Positions 51,273 through 59,311 are shown, counted from the first letter of the stretch. The stretch: 64,000 nt of DNA from Fibrobacter sp. (GCA_024399065.1 JAKSIB010000002.1:62001-126000), one strand, 5' to 3'. Translations and numbers: made by a program. Notes: a model not told the origin generated them from the sequence alone.

Positions 51273-52469
51273 ATGGTTTACGCACATCGGACAATTGAAA
51301 ACAGTATCAAGAAAATCAGCCGCACTTTCCCTGTGGTATTGATTACAGGACCTCGACAAGTCGGTAAAACGACTGTTTTGAAGGAATGCGACAAGTCCAG
51401 GAAATATGTTTCCTTGGACGACGTGAACTTACGGTTGCTGGCAAAGGAGTCGCCCGAATTGTTCTTGGACCGATTTGCGCCCCCTGTATTAATTGACGAA
51501 ATTCAATATGCTCCAGAGCTTTTGCCCTACATCAAAATCATTGCTGACGAAAGGCAGGAAGACGGTCTGTTCTGGCTTACCGGATCTCAACAATTCCAAT
51601 TGATGCGCGGTGTAACGGAGTCGCTCGCCGGGAGAATAGGAATTGTAGAGCTCCAAGGATTTTCCATTGCGGAACGTACCGGAAATTTTAAAAAAGCCCC
51701 GTTTTCAACAACATCGCTCAAGGAACAAAAGTCACTCACCCTTACTGAATGTTACGACATGATTTGGCGAGGCTGTTACCCTAAAATGGTAACGCGCGAA
51801 GACATGGATTGGGATACATTCTACAAATCGTATGTAACAACCTACATTGAGCGCGATGTGCGTGACCTTGTTTCTATTGGCGACGAGATGCAATTTTACA
51901 AGTTCATCCGGGCAGCAGCAGCCCGTAGCGGACAAATGCTAGATTACACCGACATTTCAAAGGATGTTGGGGTTTCTGTGCCTACCGTTAAATCCTGGGT
52001 TTCCATCTTGAAAAATTCAGGCCTTGTATTTTTTCTCGAACCTTATTCCAAAAATATAACTAAGCGAACCGTGAAGACCCCCAAGCTTTATTTTTGGGAT
52101 ACCGGCCTAGTTTGTTACCTTACCGGCTGGCTATCTCCAGAAGCTGCGGAAGCGGGTGCCCAGAACAGCGCTTTGTTCGAGAACTTCGCCATTGCCGAAA
52201 TTCTAAAAAGCTACATGCACAACGGCAAGCGTTGCTCAGCTTATTTCTATCGTGACCAACAAAAAAAAGAGATCGATTTAATCATCGATGAAAACGGAAT
52301 TCTGTACCCGATAGAGTTCAAGAAGTCATCGTCGCCAAAGAAAGACGATACTAAAAATTTTTCTGTACTGGAATCACTTAATACAGGAAAGGGCGCGGTC
52401 GTGTGTCTGTCCTCAACTTACTTTCCGCTAACCGAAAATGTTGATGCGGTGCCGGTAAGCTACATTTAA
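51273..52469 (+). CDS. AAA_14/DUF4143 ATPase 1
   Basis: 398 residues. Walker A GPRQVGKTT near residue 30, Walker B PVLIDEIQYAP near 75, sensor region FWLTGSQQFQLM, and the C-terminal DUF4143 domain (YIERDVRDLVSIGDEMQFYKFIRAAAARSG, KLYFWDTGLVCYLTGW, YFYRDQQKKEIDLIIDE with a restriction-fold-like EIDxxI and EFK). The C-terminal part resembles PD-(D/E)XK. The cellular role of this widespread, often mobile family is unknown. Between cassettes 3 and 4. Confidence 0.85.
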   Translation: MVYAHRTIENSIKKISRTFPVVLITGPRQVGKTTVLKECDKSRKYVSLDDVNLRLLAKESPELFLDRFAPPVLIDEIQYAPELLPYIKIIADERQEDGLFWLTGSQQFQLMRGVTESLAGRIGIVELQGFSIAERTGNFKKAPFSTTSLKEQKSLTLTECYDMIWRGCYPKMVTREDMDWDTFYKSYVTTYIERDVRDLVSIGDEMQFYKFIRAAAARSGQMLDYTDISKDVGVSVPTVKSWVSILKNSGLVFFLEPYSKNITKRTVKTPKLYFWDTGLVCYLTGWLSPEAAEAGAQNSALFENFAIAEILKSYMHNGKRCSAYFYRDQQKKEIDLIIDENGILYPIEFKKSSSPKKDDTKNFSVLESLNTGKGAVVCLSSTYFPLTENVDAVPVSYI

Positions 52470-52488
52470 ACGTTACAAATAACGAAAA

Positions 52489-52704
52489 TCAGAAATGTTC
52501 CAATTCGTTCCTTAATATCTCATAGAAATATGCTGTGCTTTGAAAATACAATCCAGTTGCGGCATTTAAGAGAGCTGCATAGCTTTTAGAATTATAAAGT
52601 AAATCCATGGCCTTTTCCTGAGGACAGCCGAAATCGGAAACAATCATTGGGATTGTTTCTGCAGCGATAGAATTAATCAGAAATTTTTGCTCTTGGTTAC
52701 TCAT
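52489..52704 (-). CDS. Small protein of the DUF3990 module
   Basis: 71 residues (MSNQEQKFLINSIAAETIPMIVSDFG..., ending STAYFYEILRNELEHF). Third gene of the minus-strand set, overlapping the DUF3990 gene by 8 nt. Such roughly 70-residue helical proteins regularly follow DUF3990 genes and may be a second antitoxin-like component (from family context). Confidence 0.65.
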   Translation of the reverse strand: MSNQEQKFLINSIAAETIPMIVSDFGCPQEKAMDLLYNSKSYAALLNAATGLYFQSTAYFYEILRNELEHF

Positions 52705-53176
52705 GAACCCTCTTCAAAAATTCTAGAGCTCGTTCTGTACCAAAGTAGTATTGAAAAGTTACATGATGGAACTTCAACCGTTCCATCAAAACGTCTAGTG
52801 AAATAAAATTTTGCTGATAAAACTTTATCTGCAAACCAACCTTGTCGTCCGCAATAGGACCGTAGACAACGTCGTAGTCGTGTTGCCGTTTTTCGCTAGA
52901 TTTATTGCGGTTCAGCAAAATGAATTCAGCCCATTCCTTAGAATAGCCTGAGAAAACCTTTACTTTCAGATTTTTCACATCCAGAATGTTTTCGGGACAC
53001 TCAAATTCCAATATTTGCGCAGATCCGCCCAACAGAGCCGTTTTGTTAGCCGCCATTTGCTCAGCCTGATCTCTATCGGCGGTCAAATAAAAGCCCTGGC
53101 CGAAATCCTTGTTTTTGTGGGATTTTTGCAGATCGATAGCATCAAAGTCTATATTCGTGCCATGATAGAGCTTCAT
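52697..53176 (-). CDS. DUF3990 protein, ADP-ribosyltransferase-like toxin candidate
   Basis: 159 residues from ATG 53176. MKLYHGTNIDFDAIDLQKSHKNKDFGQGFYLTADRDQAEQMA contains the H-G-T and F-G-x-G-F-Y-L-T features of DUF3990, a predicted ART-superfamily fold (YHGT, then E-x-E region WAEFILLNRN). Start overlaps the stop of the DUF3791 gene by 4 nt (ATGA). Likely toxin of a two- or three-gene system. Confidence 0.8.
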   Translation of the reverse strand: MKLYHGTNIDFDAIDLQKSHKNKDFGQGFYLTADRDQAEQMAANKTALLGGSAQILEFECPENILDVKNLKVKVFSGYSKEWAEFILLNRNKSSEKRQHDYDVVYGPIADDKVGLQIKFYQQNFISLDVLMERLKFHHVTFQYYFGTERALEFLKRVHE

Positions 53177-53397
53177 GCTACCGCCCCGCCATGGTTCTTG
53201 CAAAATTCGGCCAAAGACTCTACGGCATCCTCCATGGATTGTGTGTGAAGAATACCATAGTGCGCATTTAGATACGAAATGCCATCATGTTTTTTTGCGT
53301 ACCTATACGCTTCAACGTCATTCATGCCATGCTGTTCCGCAAAATCAGAAAGCACCCAAACAATGAATTCAGCCCTGTTTTTGGAAAGTTCATCCAT
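53173..53397 (-). CDS. DUF3791 protein, antitoxin candidate
   Basis: 74 residues: MDELSKNRAEFIVWVLSDFAEQHGMNDVEAYRYAKKHDGISYLNAHYGILHTQS... with the conserved Y-G-I-L-H-T of DUF3791, regularly found just before DUF3990. The promoter must lie in the about 50 bp shared with the left edge of cassette 4 (TTATATTAG on the minus strand). Confidence 0.8.
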   Translation of the reverse strand: MDELSKNRAEFIVWVLSDFAEQHGMNDVEAYRYAKKHDGISYLNAHYGILHTQSMEDAVESLAEFCKNHGGAVA

Positions 53398-53449
53398 GCT
53401 CTCTAATATAACAAAGTTTATTGAGATCGTAGCGAAAAAATATTCTTCC

Positions 53450-53818
53450 TACGTGAAGTTGCAGCAGGCATACTTCTCTGAATCTCTTAAGGCGGGTGGT
53501 TGGACTATCATCGGTTATGCGGCTCCCGGCGTGAACGGTTTGACCACTAACTTTGCTTATGGTATGGGCGGTGGCATTGCCACCAATACGGCGACAGCTG
53601 TAACATCATCTACTGTTGGCTGGACTGCTCACAACTTGGCTAAATTGAACGAATGTACTGGCGCATCCAGAACTGGTTCAAATACCGAAGCCACAGGTAA
53701 CTGGCAGGTTTCCATCCAAGCTGCAGAAGGCGCTCAGGATCTGACATTTGACGCCAAGGTTAATGGCGGTGCAGACTGTCTGGCCTTGACTCCGACTTTC
53801 GAAAACATCGGTAAGTAA
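53450..53818 (+). pseudogene. Silent pilin cassette 4
   Basis: 122 codons plus stop from CC/TACGTGAAGTTGCAGCAGGC to LTPTFENIGK-stop. Variable part: FSESLKAGGWTIIGYAAPGVNGLTTNFAY, KLNEC, an inserted SRTGSNTEATGN loop, ADCLALTP. Its AGGWxxIGY segment is closest to the intact pilin (AGGWKLIGY). No leader or helix upstream: the preceding frame comes from the antisense of the DUF3791 gene. Convergent with the complete pilin gene 75 bp away. Confidence 0.88.
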
Positions 53819-53837
53819 TTCAGCCTAACCACAAATG

Positions 53838-53871
53838 TAAAAAAGGGCTCCCAAACGGGAGTCCTTTTTTA
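53838..53871. terminator. Bidirectional terminator of cassette 4 and the pilin gene
   Basis: AAAAAAGGGCTCCC AAA CGGGAGTCCTTTTTT; symmetric; nearly the same as 50676-50707. Confidence 0.85.
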
Positions 53872-53892
53872 GTGTCTTTTGTCAGCGACGAA

Positions 53893-54396
53893 TTACTGAA
53901 CTGCAGCGGTGCTAACAGTGCAGTTTTCACCCGGAGTGCTAATTGCAGTGAAGTTTGCTGTCAAAGGAGCGGCGTCGGCAGTAAGGCAAGCAGCATACTT
54001 GATTTGGCCTCCCTTATCACCATTATTAACAACAACATCCCAGAAGCAACCATCTGTAGCGCAGTCATTGAGTGCAACCTTATTCTGAGCCTGCCAGCCA
54101 ATGTTATTACTCAAAGATGTCAGTTCAACGGTGGCATCTTCAGTGATGCCGCCCTTGTAGCTGAAATTATTGGAAGCCGGAATGGTATAGCCAATCAGCT
54201 TCCAACCACCCGCTGCGTTACGTTCTGCAGCATAAGCATCCTGCAACTTCACGTAGGTACCAGCAGCGGGACCAACTTCAGATGCCTTGGACTTAGCGAT
54301 CATACCGAACAGCTTAGGAACTGCGACGGCTGCGAGGATGCCCATGATAACGATCACGACCATCAATTCAATAAGGGTAAAACCTTGCTTCTTCAT
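53893..54396 (-). CDS. Complete type IV pilin (expression locus candidate)
   Basis: 167 residues from ATG 54396 (AAGGAG at ideal distance). Leader MKKQG, cleavage G/F, mature FTLIELMVVIVIMGILAA with Glu5, VAVPKLFGMIAKSKASEVGPAAG, then at residue 48 YVKLQDAY, the point where all four cassettes begin (54241-54255, TACGTGAAGTTGCAG). C-terminal domain: AGGWKLIGY, ALNDC, a DGC pair, AACLTADAAPLTANF. Its last 20 residues extend beyond the cassette ending (STPGENCTVSTAAVQ) and give extra cysteines. Assembled pili at the surface; adhesion to cellulose is plausible but not shown here. Confidence 0.92.
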   Translation of the reverse strand: MKKQGFTLIELMVVIVIMGILAAVAVPKLFGMIAKSKASEVGPAAGTYVKLQDAYAAERNAAGGWKLIGYTIPASNNFSYKGGITEDATVELTSLSNNIGWQAQNKVALNDCATDGCFWDVVVNNGDKGGQIKYAACLTADAAPLTANFTAISTPGENCTVSTAAVQ

Positions 54397-54486
54397 AGTG
54401 TACTCCTTGTTATATGTTACACACTTGTTTGAGACTGGCACCGAGGAGCGTTAGTGTTCCGAAGTGTTTCCTCTCGTTTACGTAAA

Positions 54487-54563
54487 TAAATATATCTCTT
54501 TTCTGACCAATGTCAATAGTTTTGTCAAAGTTTTGTCACAGTTGTGTCACAGTTGTGTCATGA
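54487..54563 (-). promoter_or_regulatory. Pilin promoter with four 11-bp upstream repeats
   Basis: Minus strand TTGACA (54511-54516), 16-nt spacer, TATATTTA (54487-54494), giving an about 80-nt leader. Directly upstream of the -35, four 11-bp repeats (+ strand TTTTGTCAAAG, TTTTGTCACAG, TTGTGTCACAG, TTGTGTCATGA; 54520-54563) are spaced one helical turn apart, which suggests an activator or sequence-specific binding array. Confidence 0.65.
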
Positions 54564-54722
54564 AAGTGACGGTTATCACAAAATTCTTGGCTTTTGATCC
54601 AAAAGAGGCACATTTTTACGCGTTTTGGATGGTTCAATTATAGATAATTTTTTACAAAGTAAAGGCATCAGACCCAAAATTCTTACTTTTTTATTATTCC
54701 AATGTGGAGTATATCACAGAAA
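54564..54722. other. Spacer between pilin promoter and ATPase 2 stop
   Basis: AT-rich, no gene. It has a few GTCA/TGAC words continuing the upstream repeats (AAAGTGACGGTTATCAC) but nothing else recognisable. No G-quadruplex-forming run was found on either strand. Confidence 0.4.
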
Positions 54723-56015
54723 TCAGTCCAAAAGCCACTTCCAACACGGCAAAACCTCTATTTCACCGTAGGAATCCCTCAGGCTGCATTCTTCACCATA
54801 TGTAACAACCACACGCCGCCTGCATGGCAGAACCTTTGGGAGTTTCGACAACGCCGAAACCTCCCTTTCAAACGTTGTCTCATCTCCGCCAATGGCAAAG
54901 GATACCTGTACGGCCAATTCATCTTCCGGAACGTAAAAATCAACCTCGTAGGCGGCTCCGTAAAAGAAAACTCTTTCGTTATCCAGATCGTGACCATACC
55001 TACGAAACAGACTCAAAGCAACCATATTTTCTAGCAGCGTGGTCGTCGGATCCACCAACAATAGGCTCAGAATTCCATTATCAACAAAGTAATACTTCGG
55101 TTTAGTTTCCTTATCCACAAGTTTGCCGGTATAGTTTCTGAGAGGAAGCAACAACCAAGAATCAGAACAGGCGCCGATGAACGAGATAATGGTGTTGATA
55201 CCGACCTTGACCCCACAAGCGCCAACAATATTACAGACTCTATTGAAGGAAACCGGCTGTTTGACGCTTTCCGCCAGTTTTTTCAACATGACCTTCAACG
55301 ACATCACATTAGTTATTCCATTGCGAGCAATCACATCACCAAGGTAGATCTTTTGAAATACGCTGGACACATAGGAACGTCGATCCACAAAGGCAAGGCT
55401 TTCAGGAAATCCACCAAATAAAAAATATTGTTCGAAAAGTCCTTCTAGCCGGCCACGTTCTGCAGTGGACATCGCGATAGAGGATTTCTGCAGGGCAGGC
55501 AGTTGCGCCCCCTTAGCATCAAGAAACTCGCGAAACGAGAAAGGGTATACCTCCCGTATGAGATAACGACCACCGAGAGTCGTCGCAATATCTCCAGAGA
55601 GCATTTTTGCATTGCTGCCAGTTACATACACAATATGTTTGCTATCCGCCAGACGACGTACAAACTTATGCCAACCAGGAACGTTCTGCACCTCATCAAG
55701 AAACAGATAAGGTTTCGCGGATCTCCGAGAATATTGGACTTCCAAAATCTTATTGAAATCCTCGGTATCGAAACCAATCAAGCGCTCATCTTCAAAGTTC
55801 ACATACACGATATCATCCCAGTCCACCCCCTGGGAGACCAGCTCATTCATTCGCTGAAACATCAAGTACGACTTTCCTGCGCGACGCACCCCTACAAAAA
55901 CATAACAACCATAATTTTCGAATTCAAAGGAGCGCCGCACGAACTGGACAAGTCTTGCGGACTCCCGAAAATCAGTCAAAATCGTGGATAATTGCGACAA
56001 GCTTAAACTGCTCAT
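54723..56015 (-). CDS. AAA_14/DUF4143 ATPase 2
   Basis: 430 residues from ATG 56015. Walker A GVRRAGKSYL near residue 45, Walker B LFLDEVQNVPGW near 105, VYVTGSNAKML, LGGRYLIREVYPFSFREFL, GGFPESL, and C-terminal DUF4143 (YYFVDNGILSLLL, FFYGAAYEVDFYVPE). Distant paralogue of ATPase 1. Two HipB-type palindromes lie directly upstream, so it may be regulated by a HipB-like repressor. Confidence 0.85.
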   Translation of the reverse strand: MSSLSLSQLSTILTDFRESARLVQFVRRSFEFENYGCYVFVGVRRAGKSYLMFQRMNELVSQGVDWDDIVYVNFEDERLIGFDTEDFNKILEVQYSRRSAKPYLFLDEVQNVPGWHKFVRRLADSKHIVYVTGSNAKMLSGDIATTLGGRYLIREVYPFSFREFLDAKGAQLPALQKSSIAMSTAERGRLEGLFEQYFLFGGFPESLAFVDRRSYVSSVFQKIYLGDVIARNGITNVMSLKVMLKKLAESVKQPVSFNRVCNIVGACGVKVGINTIISFIGACSDSWLLLPLRNYTGKLVDKETKPKYYFVDNGILSLLLVDPTTTLLENMVALSLFRRYGHDLDNERVFFYGAAYEVDFYVPEDELAVQVSFAIGGDETTFEREVSALSKLPKVLPCRRRVVVTYGEECSLRDSYGEIEVLPCWKWLLD

Positions 56016-56019
56016 ATTT

Positions 56020-56072
56020 TTATTCCCATTCAAGAACAAAAATATACATTTTTTATTCCCATTTGAGAATAA
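56020..56072. promoter_or_regulatory. Two TTATTC-N8-GAA(T/C)AA palindromes upstream of ATPase 2
   Basis: TTATTCCCATTCAAGAACAA (56020-56039) and TTATTCCCATTTGAGAATAA (56053-56072), 33 bp apart (three turns). Layout as in HipB-operator pairs, but of different sequence from 48535-48601. Confidence 0.6.
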
Positions 56073-56100
56073 AATAGCCTGTAGTTTTAAATACATAGCC

Positions 56101-56175
56101 TCATTAGTCAAAACACGACGCAAGCAGCTTGGCCTCACCCAGGCGGAATGCGCTGCATTCTGCGGTGTAGTATAA
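56101..56175 (+). pseudogene. Truncated HipB-like remnant
   Basis: 24 codons plus stop reading SLVKTRRKQLGLTQAECAAFCGVV, matching HipB of this window (ALVKSRRSQLNLTQAECAAFCGVG) over the first HTH helices, then a stop. Promoter side is intact with the two palindromes; the second half is deleted. No hipA remains. Confidence 0.8.
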
Positions 56176-56229
56176 ACCAGGCCCATGCGTCATTTGGCTG
56201 TTTTACATTTTTCTATTATTCCCCGTACT

Positions 56230-56586
56230 ATGAGTGAAAACTGCCTTTTCTGTAAGATTATCAAGGGAGAGATCCCTTCCAAGAAGATTTATGAAGACGA
56301 CGATGTGTTCGCCTTCCACGATATCGCCCCCCAGGCACCGGTTCATTTCCTGGTGATTCCCAAGAAGCACATTTCCAGCCTCATGGAGATGCAGGCCGAG
56401 GATTGCGAGCTGGTGGGTAAGCTTTTGTTCCACGCACAGCGCATCGCAAAGGAACTGGGTCTCGAAGAATCTGGCGCACGTTTCGTGTTCAACTGCAAGG
56501 AAGACGCGGGCCAGACTGTTTTCCACATTCATTTGCATGTGGTGGGCGGCCAGAAGTTGGGTTGGCCCCCGTTCCCGCAGGCTTAA
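56230..56586 (+). CDS. HIT family nucleotide hydrolase
   Basis: 118 residues from ATG 56230. CLFCKIIKGEIPSKKIYEDDDVFAFHDIAPQAPVHFLVIPKKHI and the HIT triad HIHLHVVGG near residue 98-106 (catalytic His). Probably an HinT-type adenosine phosphoramidase in the cytoplasm. 3 nt before recO, so co-transcribed. Confidence 0.9.
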   Translation: MSENCLFCKIIKGEIPSKKIYEDDDVFAFHDIAPQAPVHFLVIPKKHISSLMEMQAEDCELVGKLLFHAQRIAKELGLEESGARFVFNCKEDAGQTVFHIHLHVVGGQKLGWPPFPQA

Positions 56587-56589
56587 TGC

Positions 56590-57366
56590 GTGTTAGTCAA
56601 GTCTCGTTGCATTGTTCTTCATCGGTTTCCGTACAGCGATTCCAGTTTTATCGTGAAGGCCCTAACCGAGGAGAGCGGCGTTGTCTCCTTTATATTAAAG
56701 GGAGGCAAGCGCAAGGAGTCGCCTTTCAAGGGGGCGCTGGACCCGCTGGCTCTTAGCGAAGTGGTGTTCCGGCAGAACCCGCAAAAGTCTAGCGGCGACG
56801 GGCTCATGTTCGTGAAGGAGGCAACCCTCCTGGACTGGCACGGCAATATGCGAAACGACTTGATGAGTACTGCGGTTGCACAGGTGATGGCGGAGATCGT
56901 GATGCGTTACGCCCCGCCGGGGGTTCCCTTGCAGGACGAGTTCGCGTTGCTGAACCGCGCATTGGATAACTTGAATAGCGCGGATGATTTAGGCACCGCG
57001 CAGCCCATAAGCAACGTGTTTGCCCAGTGGCTCCTGGATACAAGCGACTTGTGGGGCTACCACCTGGACCTGGGAACTTGCAGCCGTTGCGAACGTTCGC
57101 TGGAGGAGCCGCCGGCAGATTTCCATCCGGAATCCGGGGGTCTCATCTGCAGGGCCTGCCAAGGTGTCGACACGCCCCGCGCCCGCATCCAGACCACAGC
57201 GGGACTTTGGGCCCTGCGCAATGGCCAAAGCATCGGCGACAGCCGGGTATTCGTGGAGAATGCACTCCTCGCCTACCTCAGGAACCACATCGGCTTTTTA
57301 AAGGAAATTCATTCTCTACAATGGTTACAGGAGATTAGAAGACTATGCTCAGCGCAAACGACATAA
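56590..57366 (+). CDS. recO: DNA repair protein RecO
   Basis: 258 residues from GTG 56590. N-terminal OB fold (IVLHRFPYSDSSFIVKALTEESGVVSFILKGGKR) and a C-terminal helical domain with a four-Cys zinc site (CSRCERS...CRACQG near residues 163-190), as in zinc-bearing RecO. Loads RecA with RecR in gap repair. Overlaps panB by 22 nt. RecO is needed for Neisseria pilin variation, so its presence in the same window as the cassettes is noted, but it is a common core gene. Confidence 0.88.
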   Translation: MLVKSRCIVLHRFPYSDSSFIVKALTEESGVVSFILKGGKRKESPFKGALDPLALSEVVFRQNPQKSSGDGLMFVKEATLLDWHGNMRNDLMSTAVAQVMAEIVMRYAPPGVPLQDEFALLNRALDNLNSADDLGTAQPISNVFAQWLLDTSDLWGYHLDLGTCSRCERSLEEPPADFHPESGGLICRACQGVDTPRARIQTTAGLWALRNGQSIGDSRVFVENALLAYLRNHIGFLKEIHSLQWLQEIRRLCSAQTT

Positions 57367-58088
57367 AGTTGAAGAAGGCCAAGGGCGAAAAAGTATCTAT
57401 GATCACCGCCTACGACTACGCTTTTGCCCAGATGGCAGAGGCTGCAGGCGTAGACCAGATTCTCGTGGGAGACAGCCTGGCCAACACTATGCTTGGCTAC
57501 AAGAGCACCCGCGAGGTAGGCATGAATGAAATGCTGATTTTCGTAGGCGCCGTATGCCGCGGTGCCGCAAACACCCACGTGGTGGCGGACATGCCCTACG
57601 GTAGCGACGCCAACCCCCAGTTGGCCCTGGATAACGCCCGCCGCTTTATGGATGTAGGCGCCAGCTCCGTCAAGCTGGAAGGGGTTCCCGCAGGCGTCAT
57701 CGAGAACTTGATCGCCCACGACATCCCGGTTTGTGGTCACTTGGGCCTTTTGCCCCAGACCGCCGCCAACTTCAAGCAGAAGGGTCAGACTGAGGAAGAA
57801 GCCGCCAAGATCATGGCCGACGCCAAGTATATAGACAGCATCGGGTGCTTCGAGTTCGTTCTGGAACACATTCCGGAGGCTCTGGGCACCCAGATTACGG
57901 AAGCCGTGAAGGCAGTGACCATTGGAATCGGCGGCGGACGCTTTACCGACGGCCAGGTTCTGGTGATGCACGACGCCCTGGGCATGCACAACCGAAAGAT
58001 TCCGCCTTTCGCCACCAAGTTCGCCGATATGTACAGCGTTGGCGTAGAAGGAATGAAAAAGTACGTGGAAAGCGTGAAGACAATCTAA
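57345..58088 (+). CDS. panB: Ketopantoate hydroxymethyltransferase
   Basis: 247 residues. MITAYDYAFAQMAEAAGVDQILVGDSLANTMLGY, VVADMPYGS, VKLEGV, HLGLLPQ and VMHDALGM are the family motifs (metal-binding Asp and Glu, THF loop). First enzyme of pantothenate synthesis, cytoplasm. The other pan genes are not nearby. Confidence 0.93.
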   Translation: MLSANDIKLKKAKGEKVSMITAYDYAFAQMAEAAGVDQILVGDSLANTMLGYKSTREVGMNEMLIFVGAVCRGAANTHVVADMPYGSDANPQLALDNARRFMDVGASSVKLEGVPAGVIENLIAHDIPVCGHLGLLPQTAANFKQKGQTEEEAAKIMADAKYIDSIGCFEFVLEHIPEALGTQITEAVKAVTIGIGGGRFTDGQVLVMHDALGMHNRKIPPFATKFADMYSVGVEGMKKYVESVKTI

Positions 58089-58172
58089 CCATACTTTATA
58101 CAAAACGTTACTTTACAACCGCAGTCTTTTTTATTAGATATCTGTTAATGGGATTATAATATGGGGTTCACC

Positions 58173-58928
58173 ATGAAGAACAAGATTTTTACTATAGCAT
58201 TGATCGCTACCGGTTTATTGGTTTCCGGTAGCTTCGCAGCCGACAAGGGCATCCGTTTCGGCGGCAACCTGGCCCTGGGCTACAACACCGTAGCCGGAAT
58301 GGAAGACGGTTATACACTTTCCAAGAAAAAACTGCCCGGTTCCACCCCCTTCTCCTACGACGAAGAATCTATGGTTCTTACAGGAGGCAACGGTCTTAGC
58401 GGTTTCGGCTTTGAACTGGGCGGATCCATCGAATTCCCCATCAACAATTCCATCAGCATCCGCGGAAACTTGTTGCTGAATTACCGCATGCACTCCGGAA
58501 CCATGATCATGGATTCCGTTGTTACGGCATATTCTAACACCGATGCAGGAAACAAGTTCTCGAAGTCGGGTGAATCTCATCATCGCACCAACCTGGGAGA
58601 CCACTCCTTCAACCAGTTTGGCCTTGACATTCCAATCCTTTGCCGTCTGGTCTTGCCCACCGGTGATGAAAGCGGTTTCTACGCAGAAGTCGGCCCGGTT
58701 TTCACCATCAACCTCAGCACTTCTACTGACGACGTGGTTGTCAAGGCCGACCAGGTCAACTCCTTTACCATGGGTCTTTCCGTTGGCGTGGGCCGCCCGC
58801 TGCCCTTCGACAAGGTTCCGGTGGACATCGATGTACACCTGATGTTCGGTCTCATGAGCATGGCCAAGAGCCCGACCTTCGACCCCAACGATGTCACCGT
58901 TCGCGTGGCTGCAACCTACTGGCTGTAA
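58173..58928 (+). CDS. Outer-membrane beta-barrel protein
   Basis: 251 residues from ATG 58173 (an upstream ATG at 58161 is possible). Signal peptide MKNKIFTIALIATGLLVSGSFA, then alternating strands (GIRFGGNLALGYNTVAG, GFGFELGGSIEFPINNSISIRGNLLLNYRM, FNQFGLDIPILCRLVLP, VRVAATYWL) ending in an aromatic-Leu C-terminus typical of OmpW/barrel proteins. Function unknown. Confidence 0.7.
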   Translation: MKNKIFTIALIATGLLVSGSFAADKGIRFGGNLALGYNTVAGMEDGYTLSKKKLPGSTPFSYDEESMVLTGGNGLSGFGFELGGSIEFPINNSISIRGNLLLNYRMHSGTMIMDSVVTAYSNTDAGNKFSKSGESHHRTNLGDHSFNQFGLDIPILCRLVLPTGDESGFYAEVGPVFTINLSTSTDDVVVKADQVNSFTMGLSVGVGRPLPFDKVPVDIDVHLMFGLMSMAKSPTFDPNDVTVRVAATYWL

Positions 58929-58974
58929 ACAGGGTTGACACGAATCGGTCAATACACAAAATTGCAACAGACAA

Positions 58975-59003
58975 AAGCTCGGCCCTGCGCCGGGCTTTTT
59001 TCG
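58975..59003 (+). terminator. Terminator of the barrel protein gene
   Basis: AAAAGCTCGGCCC TGCG CCGGGCTTTTTT stem (one bulge). The following 59004-59311 is AT-rich with no gene; a TTG/TATTTTAT-type promoter probably lies just before the next ATG. Confidence 0.75.
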
Positions 59004-59311
59004 TTTACAGAACAGCAGTTTTTCTTTATCAAAATTCATTCTTTCCTTACTGGCAGTAAGGAAGAATCGTTTATTCATAATCAGGGAATACCTTGTTCGA
59101 AAAGCACCATTCCCTTGTTCAAAAAACAGAATTTCCTTATCCAAAATACAAGTTACACACAAATTAACAAACCGCCTATACAAAAATTTTTGTGATAAAG
59201 TTCGCACTGTGAAAAAATTTTTCATTTTTTTTGTAAAAAGGTGTTGATTATTTGTGAAAACAAAGTTATTTTATACACATCTAATCAACATAACCATAAG
59301 GAAGAAATAAA

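Noticed and set aside
54397..54722. Neisseria-like guanine quadruplex upstream of the pilin gene
   Set aside because: No set of four G-runs on either strand; only the 11-bp GTCA repeats are present.
45720..56175. Whole region as a prophage
   Set aside because: No capsid, terminase, portal, tail or lysis genes; only an integrase.
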